DNA from: Bacteroidales bacterium
GTDB lineage: Bacteria; Bacteroidota; Bacteroidia; Bacteroidales; Salinivirgaceae
Assembly: GCA_012519055.1 (NCBI GenBank)
Contig: JAAYQU010000047.1
Span: forward strand, 1 to 64,000
Direction: 5' to 3'
Length of the DNA: 64,000 nt
A model generated the notes under the pieces. That model saw only the letters and a list, made by a program, of their open reading frames with translations, was not told where the DNA came from and did no database searches. Shown here one piece after another: positions 14,522-22,186 of this stretch. The translations under genes and the position numbers were made by a program. How positions within the stretch are numbered: position 1 is the stretch's first letter; every line of letters starts with the position of its first letter.

Positions 14522-17464
14522 ATGAAAACACTTGTAAAATTATCACTACTGACAGCTCTGTCGTTAACGTTTGTCGCTTGTCTGAAAACTAAAGAAAAGC
14601 TTCAACCTGCTGAATATGTAAATCCGTTTATTGGCACGGATGCGCATGGGCACACGTATCCCGGGGCAAGTTTGCCGTTTGGAATGGTTCAGTTAAGTCC
14701 GCAAACACGACTTACTGGTTGGGATGGCTGCTCGGGTTATCATTTCAGCGATTCGGTTGTTTATGGGTTTGCGCACACTGCCTTAAACGGCACTGGATGT
14801 AGCGATTATGGCGATATTCTGATTATGCCTATTTCGGGAGAGAAACCGCAGTTTTTAAATCAAGACTATTGCTCACAATTTGACAAAAAAAGCGAAGTTG
14901 CAAAAGCAGGATATTACAGTGTTTATCTAACAAAACCATCTGTTTTGGCTGAGCTTACAGCCTCGCAAAGAGCAGGTTATCATAGATATACATTTACAAA
15001 TGGCGGTAAATCGGGGTTTATTATCGATTTGGAACATCGCGACAAAGTCCTTAACTCATGGATTGAGGTTGTTAGCGATACGGAGATCAGAGGTTTGCGC
15101 CAATCATCTAATTGGGCTAAGGATATGGTTTGGTATTTTCATATCAAGTTCTCTAAACCATTTGAACAGGCAATATTAGCTAAAGACAACTTAGAACAAC
15201 CTGATACTAAAAGAGTTGAAGGCACTAATATCAAAGCCTTTATAAAGTTTGATATTGCTGATAACGAAGCTGTTGAGATAAAAGTAGGATTATCGGCAGT
15301 TGATGAATCGGGTGCTTTGAAAAATTTGGAGTCAGAACTGCCTGATTGGGATTTTGCCAAAGTAAAACAATCGGCTTTCGACACGTGGAACAACGAATTG
15401 AGCAAAATAGAGGTTAACGGAGGCTCTATCGCTCAGAATATAGCTTTTTACACTGCACTTTACAGAACATACTTGCAACCCAATGTTTATCAAGATGTTG
15501 ACGGTAGATACAGGGGAATGGATAAAAATATTCACACAGCCACCGACTTTACAAATTACACAGTTTTCTCACTTTGGGATACATACAGAACATATCACCC
15601 ACTAATGACCATAATTGAGCAAAAACGTACTGCCGATTTTATCAATACAATGCTAAATATGTATCGTTTAGGCGGTTTGCTGCCAATTTGGGAGCTATCG
15701 GCTAACGAAACCTACTGTATGATTGGAAATCACGCTATTTCTGTTATTGCCGATGCTTATATGAAAGGGATTGAGGGTTTTAATGCCGAGGAGGCTCTAA
15801 AAGCAATGATAAACAGTGCCGAACAAGACCATTTTGGGCTAAAACCATACAGAGAGCACGGTTATATCCCCGGAGATAAGGAGCATGAATCTATCTCCAA
15901 AACATTGGAATACGCATATAACGACTGGTGTATAGCCGTAATGTCAAAGAAAATGGGAAAAGAGGATATTTATCAGAAATATATAAAACGTGCACAGTCT
16001 TATAAAAATATCTTAGACCCCGAAACTGGATTTATGCGCCCCAAACTTAACGGTGGCTGGTTATCGCCTTTTGATCCTACAAAAGTGGATTGGCATTTTA
16101 CGGAAGCCAATTCATGGCAATATAGCTTTTACGTGCCTCACGATATAACTGGTTTTTATTCACTTTTGGGCGGTAAAGAGAGAATGATAGAACAATTAGA
16201 TAAACTATTTACTACAAATGCCGATGTCTCAGGGCGTGATATGAAGGACATTACGGGTCTTATAGGACAGTATGCACACGGCAACGAACCGAGTCATCAT
16301 ATGGCTTATTTATATGTATTCGCAAACGAACCTTGGAAGACTCAACACTACGTTAAAAAGATTATGGACGAGTTTTATACCCCTACTCCAGATGGCTCGA
16401 TTGGCAACGAAGATTGCGGTCAAATGTCGGCGTGGCTTGTTATGAGTGCTATGGGGTTCTATCCTGTTACTCCCGGAGCACCGGAATATATTATAGGTAC
16501 ACCATGGTTCCCAGAGATGTCGATAAACTTAGAGAACGGAAACAGGTTTAAAATAACTGCGAAGAACCTCACTGAGAAAAACAAATACATCAATTCGGTG
16601 AAGCTAAATGATGTGGATTATCCCAAGTCGTATATTTCTCATAATGAGATTATTTCTGGCGGTCATTTAGAGTTTTACATGACCGATAAACCCAATAAAA
16701 CATGGGCTACTGCCGATGAAAATGTTCCTGTAACGCATATATCCGATAATCTGATACTACCTGTTCCTGTAGTAAACTCAAAAGATAGACGAATTCGTGA
16801 CAGCATGGTTGTAGAAATTGTAAAAGTTGTTTCGGATTGTCACGTATTTTACACTTTAGACGAATCGGAACCTGATACAAGTTCTACAGAATACACCTCT
16901 CCTTTTGCGCTAAAAGAGACAACAACCGTAAAGGCTGTTGCATACAACCAAGAGCTTGGATACAGCTTTGTTACGGAAGCAGGTTTTGTAAAGATTGATT
17001 TGGATAAAAAGATAGAGATTCTCTCGAAATGGAGTAGTAGCTACCATGCAGGCGGTGCCGAAGCATTGATTGATGGTATAAAGGGTCAAGACAACTGGCG
17101 TTTAGGCAATTGGCAAGGTTATCAAGGTACTGATTTTGAGGCTATTGTTGATTTAGGAAAAGTAAAAGCCATAAAGTATATAAGCGCAGGATTTGTACAG
17201 GATATCAGGTCATGGATTTGGATGCCTATGGATGTTACCTTTTACGGCTCAAAAGACGGTAAAACGTATCAGAAATTGGCTACAGTTAAAAACCTTGTTC
17301 CTATTCACGATTACACTATTCAAACGCAAAATATGAGCGCAAAAGTTAATGCAACTGTACGATACGTAAAGGTTAAAGCTACTAATTTTGGCAAGATTCC
17401 ATCTTGGCATTTGGGTGCTGGTGGTCAGGCGTTTATTTTTATTGATGAGATAGATATAGATTAA
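14522..17464 (+). CDS. GH92 alpha-mannosidase lipoprotein with C-terminal accessory domains
   Basis: GH92 enzymes are calcium-dependent exo-alpha-mannosidases acting on N-glycans and yeast-type mannans. The 980-residue protein has a lipoprotein signal ending FVAC at C20. The GH92 domain runs over about 28-720: YVNPFIGTDAHGHTYPGAS at the start, GNEPSHHMAYLY at 587-598 and GNEDCGQMSAW at 628-638, with E630 the likely catalytic acid by family analogy. A chitobiase/Fn3-like domain follows (about 755-830), then a discoidin/F5-F8-type carbohydrate-binding module (about 845-980). Most GH92 proteins lack these extra modules. No SusC/SusD pair is nearby. Confidence 0.95.
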   Translation: MKTLVKLSLLTALSLTFVACLKTKEKLQPAEYVNPFIGTDAHGHTYPGASLPFGMVQLSPQTRLTGWDGCSGYHFSDSVVYGFAHTALNGTGCSDYGDILIMPISGEKPQFLNQDYCSQFDKKSEVAKAGYYSVYLTKPSVLAELTASQRAGYHRYTFTNGGKSGFIIDLEHRDKVLNSWIEVVSDTEIRGLRQSSNWAKDMVWYFHIKFSKPFEQAILAKDNLEQPDTKRVEGTNIKAFIKFDIADNEAVEIKVGLSAVDESGALKNLESELPDWDFAKVKQSAFDTWNNELSKIEVNGGSIAQNIAFYTALYRTYLQPNVYQDVDGRYRGMDKNIHTATDFTNYTVFSLWDTYRTYHPLMTIIEQKRTADFINTMLNMYRLGGLLPIWELSANETYCMIGNHAISVIADAYMKGIEGFNAEEALKAMINSAEQDHFGLKPYREHGYIPGDKEHESISKTLEYAYNDWCIAVMSKKMGKEDIYQKYIKRAQSYKNILDPETGFMRPKLNGGWLSPFDPTKVDWHFTEANSWQYSFYVPHDITGFYSLLGGKERMIEQLDKLFTTNADVSGRDMKDITGLIGQYAHGNEPSHHMAYLYVFANEPWKTQHYVKKIMDEFYTPTPDGSIGNEDCGQMSAWLVMSAMGFYPVTPGAPEYIIGTPWFPEMSINLENGNRFKITAKNLTEKNKYINSVKLNDVDYPKSYISHNEIISGGHLEFYMTDKPNKTWATADENVPVTHISDNLILPVPVVNSKDRRIRDSMVVEIVKVVSDCHVFYTLDESEPDTSSTEYTSPFALKETTTVKAVAYNQELGYSFVTEAGFVKIDLDKKIEILSKWSSSYHAGGAEALIDGIKGQDNWRLGNWQGYQGTDFEAIVDLGKVKAIKYISAGFVQDIRSWIWMPMDVTFYGSKDGKTYQKLATVKNLVPIHDYTIQTQNMSAKVNATVRYVKVKATNFGKIPSWHLGAGGQAFIFIDEIDID

Positions 17465-17501
17465 ATATAACTACGTTCTATAAACAACTGAACAATTAAA
17501 A

Positions 17502-17534
17502 AAGAGGCTGTCTCAAAAGTAAAGACAGCCTCTT
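17502..17534. terminator. Bidirectional terminator between GH92 and FISUMP genes
   Basis: A perfect 12-bp stem AAGAGGCTGTCT / AGACAGCCTCTT with a 9-base loop, flanked by A and T tracts, lies between two convergent genes. Confidence 0.9.
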
Positions 17535-17562
17535 ATATTTATTAAGTTTTAAACATCCCTAA

Positions 17563-18483
17563 TCAATCCTTCAAACAGCGTACTGAAAAACCCCAATCCT
17601 TGTCGTAATAAACTCCACCTATTACAGTGGCATAGAAGTTCATGCCATAACTACGTACACCAAAGCCACTACGCTCTGTGGTAGTCCACCAGTCTCCAAC
17701 ATACCCAATGTACATAAAACTTCCATTATTGTATCGGTCGCCAGCCGGAAGAGCTGTAAAGCCTGATTCGTTGGTTGCTCCTTCGTTTGGACTTTCCCAG
17801 TGTTCTGTTCCGGCTTCTTTAAGTTTACCACCTGCTATATCTGTTCCACCAAGGTAATCTATTAATTGCACCCATTCTGCATCGCTTGGCAAATGCCAGC
17901 CTGTAGGACATACTCCCTGTACTCCGCTTGGATTAGAGCTACTACTTGACGATCCTGCCATTGCTGCTGTCCAGTTATATAATACACCGTAAGTGGCGTA
18001 ATTAGCTGTAGCTTTGGCTTCTGTTACACTTGTTCCATAATAGTCATAGACATAATAATATGGTTCACTGTTTGAGGCTGTTTCCGGACCAACTACGCTC
18101 GGCAAATATTTTAGGTTCTCTGCCATCCATATTTGAGAGCCAATTTGTACTATCTGATATACATTGCCATCTCTGGGATCTGTAAAGGTCCCGGCTGTTG
18201 AGTCTTCTACTTCCGGTCTATAAAAAATAATACTGTCTATATCTGTATTAACGCTATATCGACCATTAACCACTCCGTTTTTTATAATATAGAGGGTATC
18301 ATTGGAAGCAGAACCACTATTTCCATAAAACACAATACTATCTGTTTGTGTGTTAATATTGTATTGTTGCAAAATCGCTCCGTTTTTCATGATATACATT
18401 GTGTCAATCTGAGCAAAAGTACTGTTTAACGATAAGCCAAAAATTGCTATTAAAAAACTGATTATTGGGATAATTCTTTTCAT
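17563..18483 (-). CDS. Exported FISUMP-domain protein
   Basis: The 306-residue protein begins with a signal peptide (about 1-24). Two copies of a 27-residue unit follow (DTMYIMKNGAILQQYNIN... near 27 and DTLYIIKNGVVNGRYSVN... near 62), both ending DSI-V/I-FY. Residues about 97-306 are a Fibrobacter succinogenes major paralogous (FISUMP) domain, with GNVYQIVQIGSQIWMAENL, VCPTGWHLPSDAEW and the terminal WGFSVRCLKD. FISUMP domains are surface or secreted modules of unknown biochemical role. A serine run (GSSSSSSNPSG) interrupts the domain. AGGAG at 18491-18495 precedes the ATG. It forms a pair with the T9SS-tagged gene 16 bases upstream. Confidence 0.85.
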   Translation of the reverse strand: MKRIIPIISFLIAIFGLSLNSTFAQIDTMYIMKNGAILQQYNINTQTDSIVFYGNSGSASNDTLYIIKNGVVNGRYSVNTDIDSIIFYRPEVEDSTAGTFTDPRDGNVYQIVQIGSQIWMAENLKYLPSVVGPETASNSEPYYYVYDYYGTSVTEAKATANYATYGVLYNWTAAMAGSSSSSSNPSGVQGVCPTGWHLPSDAEWVQLIDYLGGTDIAGGKLKEAGTEHWESPNEGATNESGFTALPAGDRYNNGSFMYIGYVGDWWTTTERSGFGVRSYGMNFYATVIGGVYYDKDWGFSVRCLKD

Positions 18484-18499
18484 ATTAATTCTCCTGTTA

Positions 18500-19003
18500 T
18501 TAGTTTTGTTTAATAACTTTTACTGTTTCAGTATATGTGCCGTGTACGTAACGGCAGAGGTAAATGCCTTGTGGCAAAGCGTTTAAATCAAGAGTCGTTT
18601 GGCTATTGGTAATTTTGTGGCTTATCAACGTTTTGCCATCGATGCCAAATACCTGCATTTCTCCACCAAGTTTATCGCTCGGCAGGATAATGTTTAGCAG
18701 GTTATTTGCCGGATTTGGGTACACCGTTAGCATATTTGCCTGTTCATCTGGCATATCAATTCCTATAAAGTTGATAAAACTTATATATCTTATTTCGTTA
18801 ATGGCGTGTACAGCAGTACTGTTATCTGTTTTATGTACAGTAACATTGCCATCAGAAAAACTCAACTTGCTGATACTACTAAGGGTATAAATATCCTGAG
18901 TATCATCGGTGTTGCGCACATACAAATTTTGCGCGAAGGCCGGCAAAATATACAAGACTGAAGTGGCAACTACTAAAATTGATTTTAAAAAGTGTTTTCT
19001 CAT
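18500..19003 (-). CDS. Small secreted protein with T9SS type A C-terminal sorting domain
   Basis: The 167-residue protein has a signal peptide (to about residue 24), two short related repeats (NLYVRNTDDTQDIYTLSSI..LSF and VTVHKTDNSTAVHAINEI..ISF) and a type A sorting domain from about residue 88: LTVYPNPANNLLNI, MQVFGIDGKTL, LPQGIYLCRY and TVKVIKQN. The domain directs export through the type IX secretion system. Little is left apart from the tag and the repeats, so it may be a carrier or adaptor, or a remnant of a larger protein. The repeats resemble those of the FISUMP partner. Confidence 0.85.
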   Translation of the reverse strand: MRKHFLKSILVVATSVLYILPAFAQNLYVRNTDDTQDIYTLSSISKLSFSDGNVTVHKTDNSTAVHAINEIRYISFINFIGIDMPDEQANMLTVYPNPANNLLNIILPSDKLGGEMQVFGIDGKTLISHKITNSQTTLDLNALPQGIYLCRYVHGTYTETVKVIKQN

Positions 19004-19176
19004 TTTCTTATATTTAAAATTTTTAATTTATAAATATAGAACTAATAAACGTAATTCAGTAATCAAGATACTACATTTTAATAAAAATTTTAATTTTTAT
19101 TTGGTTGTAATTAAGTTTTTGCAGTCTTGTAGTGATTTAAGAAAAATATTTTCATAAACTCCCATTAATGCAATAA

Positions 19177-19208
19177 AAAAGCCAACTACTAATAGCATAG
19201 TTGGCTTT
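19177..19208. terminator. Terminator-like hairpin, AAAGCCAACTA family
   Basis: Stem AAAAGCCAACTA / TAGTTGGCTTT, preceded by an A-run and followed by TGTTTT, lies downstream of the minus-strand gene at 19243-19791. The same stem recurs at 19955-19984 and 63323-63357. Confidence 0.75.
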
Positions 19209-19242
19209 GTTTTATTAGTCTTTAATTGCCTAAGTCTTATAG

Positions 19243-19791
19243 CTATAATGTTAAAACCAAGATAGTTATCAACATTGTTGTAAAATCATTATCATCGTTA
19301 TCATATTCTATGGAAACTCGTTTATCAAACCTGCCTAAACCCAATTGCAATAGACCTGCTGTAAGCTCATTTAGCTCTTCTGTACTAGCTGTAATATGAT
19401 AATTCTTTTCCTTTTTATCATAAGTATAGTTTATTTCAAGAATCTTATCGTTATCTAAATAGTAATCCCAACCGTTTTTCTTTTTCTTTTCTGATACAAC
19501 AATATTTTGTGAAGGAAAAAATATCCTTTTGCCCTTATAAAAGGCAACTGTATCTTCATTACTGTTAAATAGTATTTTACTTTTCTTTAAAATGTAGTTA
19601 TTCTCATTTATTTTAATATTTCTGATATTATCTTCTCTAACAAACGTAATAATTGTATCGTTTGTACTATTTAAAAGTGAGAATTTTTCAGCAGCACTAT
19701 GTTTTTTAGGAATAACAGACGTAAATTGCTGTCCCTGCGAGAAAAGATTAGAGAAGAAAAAGGCAAATATTACAAAAGTTAAGTGTTTCAC
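19243..19791 (-). CDS. Exported protein of unknown function
   Basis: The 182-residue protein has a signal peptide (about 1-18, MKHLTFVIFAFFFSNLFS). The mature part is rich in Lys, Asn, Ile and beta-type alternation (TIITFVREDNIRNIKINENNY), followed by an acidic stretch (YDNDDNDF) and a short hydrophobic end (TMLITILVLTL). I do not recognise the family. The C-terminal hydrophobic tail is unusual for a periplasmic protein and could be a membrane tail. It stands alone between two hairpins. Confidence 0.6.
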   Translation of the reverse strand: MKHLTFVIFAFFFSNLFSQGQQFTSVIPKKHSAAEKFSLLNSTNDTIITFVREDNIRNIKINENNYILKKSKILFNSNEDTVAFYKGKRIFFPSQNIVVSEKKKKNGWDYYLDNDKILEINYTYDKKEKNYHITASTEELNELTAGLLQLGLGRFDKRVSIEYDNDDNDFTTMLITILVLTL

Positions 19792-19923
19792 TGTTAATTA
19801 TTTTTAATTAGTTCTATTACTGTCAAATATAATGTATTTCGATAATTAAATACAATATTTCTTTTGCTATTATTGTTATTTTTTTGTAACATTGCGGTAG
19901 CTTTTAAATTTTTATTTGGTTGT

Positions 19924-19984
19924 CCCCGTTTTGTTATATAACGGGGTTGTCAAGAAGCCAACTATATCATGGCGTAGTTGGCTT
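19924..19984. other. Two adjacent hairpins in a divergent gene gap
   Basis: CCCCGTT/AACGGGG (19924-19930 with 19940-19946) is followed nine bases later by AAGCCAACTA/TAGTTGGCTT (19955-19984), the latter from the same family as the hairpin at 19177. They stand between a minus-strand start and the ChaN start, so neither is in a position to end an annotated gene. A leader attenuator of the ChaN gene or a dispersed repeat are alternatives. Confidence 0.6.
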
Positions 19985-20056
19985 TATTTATTAAATAAGC
20001 ATCACAAGAGATTATTTGAATTGTAAAACTTAGCAATCAATCTAAAAAAACACACT

Positions 20057-20920
20057 ATGAGAACTACTATATTGTTGATAATTATGCTATTAAGCTCAAA
20101 TATTTTAATGTGTCAAATGCGGACATATACCATTTATGACAAAACTGGAAAAGAGCTTGATTTTGAAGAGTTGGTAAACGTATCCCTTAAATCGGAATTG
20201 GTTTTCTTTGGTGAGTTGCATAATAACTCGATTGCCCACTGGCTACAAATAAAAATGCTTAAATCATTCATAGAGGCTACCGACCGCCAAATAGTTGTTG
20301 GAATGGAGATGTTTGAATCTGATGATCAGACACTTATTGATGAGTATTTAAACGGTATTATTCCGGAACGGAACTTTGAAGAGGAAGCTAAACTATGGTC
20401 AAACTACAAAACTGACTATAAACCTATAGTTTTGGTTGCTAAAGAGCATAAAATACCTGTTATTGCAACAAATACTCCCCGCAGATACGCTGCAATGGTT
20501 AATCGTGGTGGGTTTGAGGCTTTAGATAATCTAACCGATGAGGCAAAACAATTAATCGTCCCTCTCCCATTTGCTTTTGATGCGGAGCTACCAGGATATA
20601 AATTGATGACAGAAATGTCCCCAATGCAAAGCGTGAAAATAAATGTAGAGAACTTAGCTAAAGCTCAGGCATTGAAAGATGCAACTATGGCGCATTTTAT
20701 ACTTAAAAACCTCAAAGACAGAGGCTTGTTTTTCCATATCAACGGCATTTACCATACGAAAAACAACGAGGGTATTTTGTGGTATATTAACAATCAACTA
20801 AAAGGGGTGAAAATTACAACTATTAGCACAATTACGGTTTTGGATATAAACTCTGTTGATACTAGCGAGTTACAAACAGCGGATTTTACTATTTGTATAG
20901 ATTCTGACTTTAGCAATTAA
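20057..20920 (+). CDS. ChaN family (haem-binding uptake, Tiki superfamily) exported protein
   Basis: The 287-residue protein has a signal peptide (about 1-19). The ChaN/DUF399 signatures are VFFGELHNNSIAHWLQ, VGMEMFESDDQ and PVIATNTPRRYAAMV. Campylobacter ChaN binds haem, and the wider Tiki fold includes metalloproteases. The E-x-H in GELHNN is the conserved metal or haem site. There are no neighbours for iron uptake, so the substrate is open. Its last codons (AGC AAT TAA) are already part of a heptad repeat array. Confidence 0.8.
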   Translation: MRTTILLIIMLLSSNILMCQMRTYTIYDKTGKELDFEELVNVSLKSELVFFGELHNNSIAHWLQIKMLKSFIEATDRQIVVGMEMFESDDQTLIDEYLNGIIPERNFEEEAKLWSNYKTDYKPIVLVAKEHKIPVIATNTPRRYAAMVNRGGFEALDNLTDEAKQLIVPLPFAFDAELPGYKLMTEMSPMQSVKINVENLAKAQALKDATMAHFILKNLKDRGLFFHINGIYHTKNNEGILWYINNQLKGVKITTISTITVLDINSVDTSELQTADFTICIDSDFSN

Positions 20921-20946
20921 CAATGTGCAATTAGCAATGAATAATT
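20912..20946 (+). repeat. Heptad array across the ChaN stop codon
   Basis: Five in-phase units AGCAATT, AACAATG, TGCAATT, AGCAATG, AATAATT begin six bases before the stop codon, so the final Ser-Asn and the TAA are encoded by the repeat. Confidence 0.9.
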
Positions 20947-20963
20947 AAATGGCTGATTTTCAC

Positions 20964-21206
20964 TCAATTGCCACGACTTTTAAGTCGTGGAATAGGTTAC
21001 ACACAGAAAATAGGCTTTAGCCCAAACTTACTTTATTTTCAGGTTTTGAAAGTCATAAGCCTTAATAAACTCATTGTATTCATCTGCAAAAGTTTTTCTT
21101 TTTTGATGCTCTTCCTGATTGACCATGTAAGCCGTTTTTTATAGATTTAGGCTAAAGCCATTTTTAATTCATTTATTATCCGTGCCTTAAAAGGCACGGC
21201 AATTGA
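20964..21206. mobile_element. Internally deleted REP/IS200-type element (243 bp) with palindromic ends
   Basis: The left end reads TCAATTGCC followed by a palindrome (20971-20990, CCACGACTT/AAGTCGTGG). The right end is the inverted counterpart (palindrome 21180-21199, CCGTGCCTT/AAGGCACGG, then GCAATTGA). Compared on one strand, the two ends agree over about 29 bases, and their differences keep each palindrome paired. A second inverted pair lies inside (GGCTTTAGCC at 21013-21022, GGCTAAAGCC at 21150-21159). The interior keeps only the 3' end of a Y1 transposase on the minus strand. It fits a MITE-like derivative of a RAYT element. Confidence 0.7.
21028..21138 (-). pseudogene. C-terminal remnant of a REP-associated tyrosine transposase
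   Basis: On the minus strand an open frame from 21138 to the TAA at 21028-21030 reads MVNQEEHQKRKTFADEYNEF, then IKAYDFQNLKIK and stop. The NQEEH-x-KKTF-x-EEY pattern is the characteristic C terminus of Bacteroidetes IS200-like/RAYT Y1 transposases. The catalytic HUH and tyrosine parts are absent, and a stop codon lies just upstream in the frame (21139-21141). This is therefore a relic, too short to be functional. Confidence 0.7.
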
Positions 21207-21213
21207 TATTCTA

Positions 21214-22152
21214 TCACGGAATTTGACTCTCAATTATTGCTATATTGCTAATTCGTGCTTGCAAAATTTGTATATACTCTAAAGCTGGGGCAAATCCTAT
21301 CTCTTTAGATTTTTGAGCAAATTCAAGGGCTTGGAGTAAAACTCCCTCTCTTTCGCATTTCACTGCTAAATTGTAATTTGCTTTTCCTGCAAGATTTTTA
21401 TTTCCACTATCCGAGTACCTACTCCATAAGTCCTCGGCTTTATCCCATTGATTTGAACTAACATAGCTTTTTGCCACAACAAAATCATTATTTCCCGAAG
21501 TGAAAATATAACGATAGGTTTGATTCCAATGCGGAGAAATAGTTTTAGCAAATTGTTTGCCACACCTGTTAACTATATGATTTACAGCCTTGTGAAAATC
21601 AACAAGATCATACAAAGAGTTATAAGAAGTTTTTACACCTTCAACCCATACGGTATCGTGATAGTAGCGTTGGTAAACTGTTTGGTTATTACTATTCAAT
21701 ATTTCCCATGCAACCTTATATTCAACCATTACAGCCGATACGTAAAGTCTTGTATAATAGTCGCGTGTAGGTTCTTGAAGTACTTCTGTTTTTAAATCCA
21801 CCAATTTTAGCTCTATGCGATTATTGTTGCTGAGATTTGAATTGAAAGTTGTATCAACACGGGCAAATTCAAATCTTTCCGATTCTGCTAAAATATTATA
21901 AGCTGCTCTAACACACTCAAAAGAGAGTAAACTATCTAACTGCCATTTCTCATATTGCTTGTTTGAAACAGGCTTTGGATTAGTAATAAAGTGCTTATTT
22001 ACTAAATCAACATTTCTAACATTAAGATTTATAACTGTGTCGGCAGGTCTTAGCACTTCAAAATATACTCTGTCAACCACTGTACAAGAGTTGAAAAATA
22101 TTAGTGTTGACAGTAAGGTACCAAAAACAAATATTAAACTTTTCGATTGCAT
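21214..22152 (-). CDS. Lipoprotein, DUF6340-like, with TPR-like C-terminal half
   Basis: The 312-residue protein has a lipoprotein signal ending FFNSC (about C23). The first mature residues (VYFEVLRPADTVINL) and a later paired-Tyr region (YYTRLYVSAVMVEYKVAWEI, YQRYYHDTVWVEG) match my memory of the DUF6340 family of Bacteroidia lipoproteins. The last 90 residues contain helix pairs (AKSYVSSNQWDKAEDLWSRY, AVKCEREGVLLQALEFAQKS) of TPR type. A strong AGGAGG (complement of 22162-22167) precedes the ATG. It follows the VWA gene by 34 bases and may share its transcript. The function is unknown. Confidence 0.7.
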   Translation of the reverse strand: MQSKSLIFVFGTLLSTLIFFNSCTVVDRVYFEVLRPADTVINLNVRNVDLVNKHFITNPKPVSNKQYEKWQLDSLLSFECVRAAYNILAESERFEFARVDTTFNSNLSNNNRIELKLVDLKTEVLQEPTRDYYTRLYVSAVMVEYKVAWEILNSNNQTVYQRYYHDTVWVEGVKTSYNSLYDLVDFHKAVNHIVNRCGKQFAKTISPHWNQTYRYIFTSGNNDFVVAKSYVSSNQWDKAEDLWSRYSDSGNKNLAGKANYNLAVKCEREGVLLQALEFAQKSKEIGFAPALEYIQILQARISNIAIIESQIP

Positions 22153-22186
22153 GATTGAAATCCTCCTGTTTTACTGGTTAAATTTA

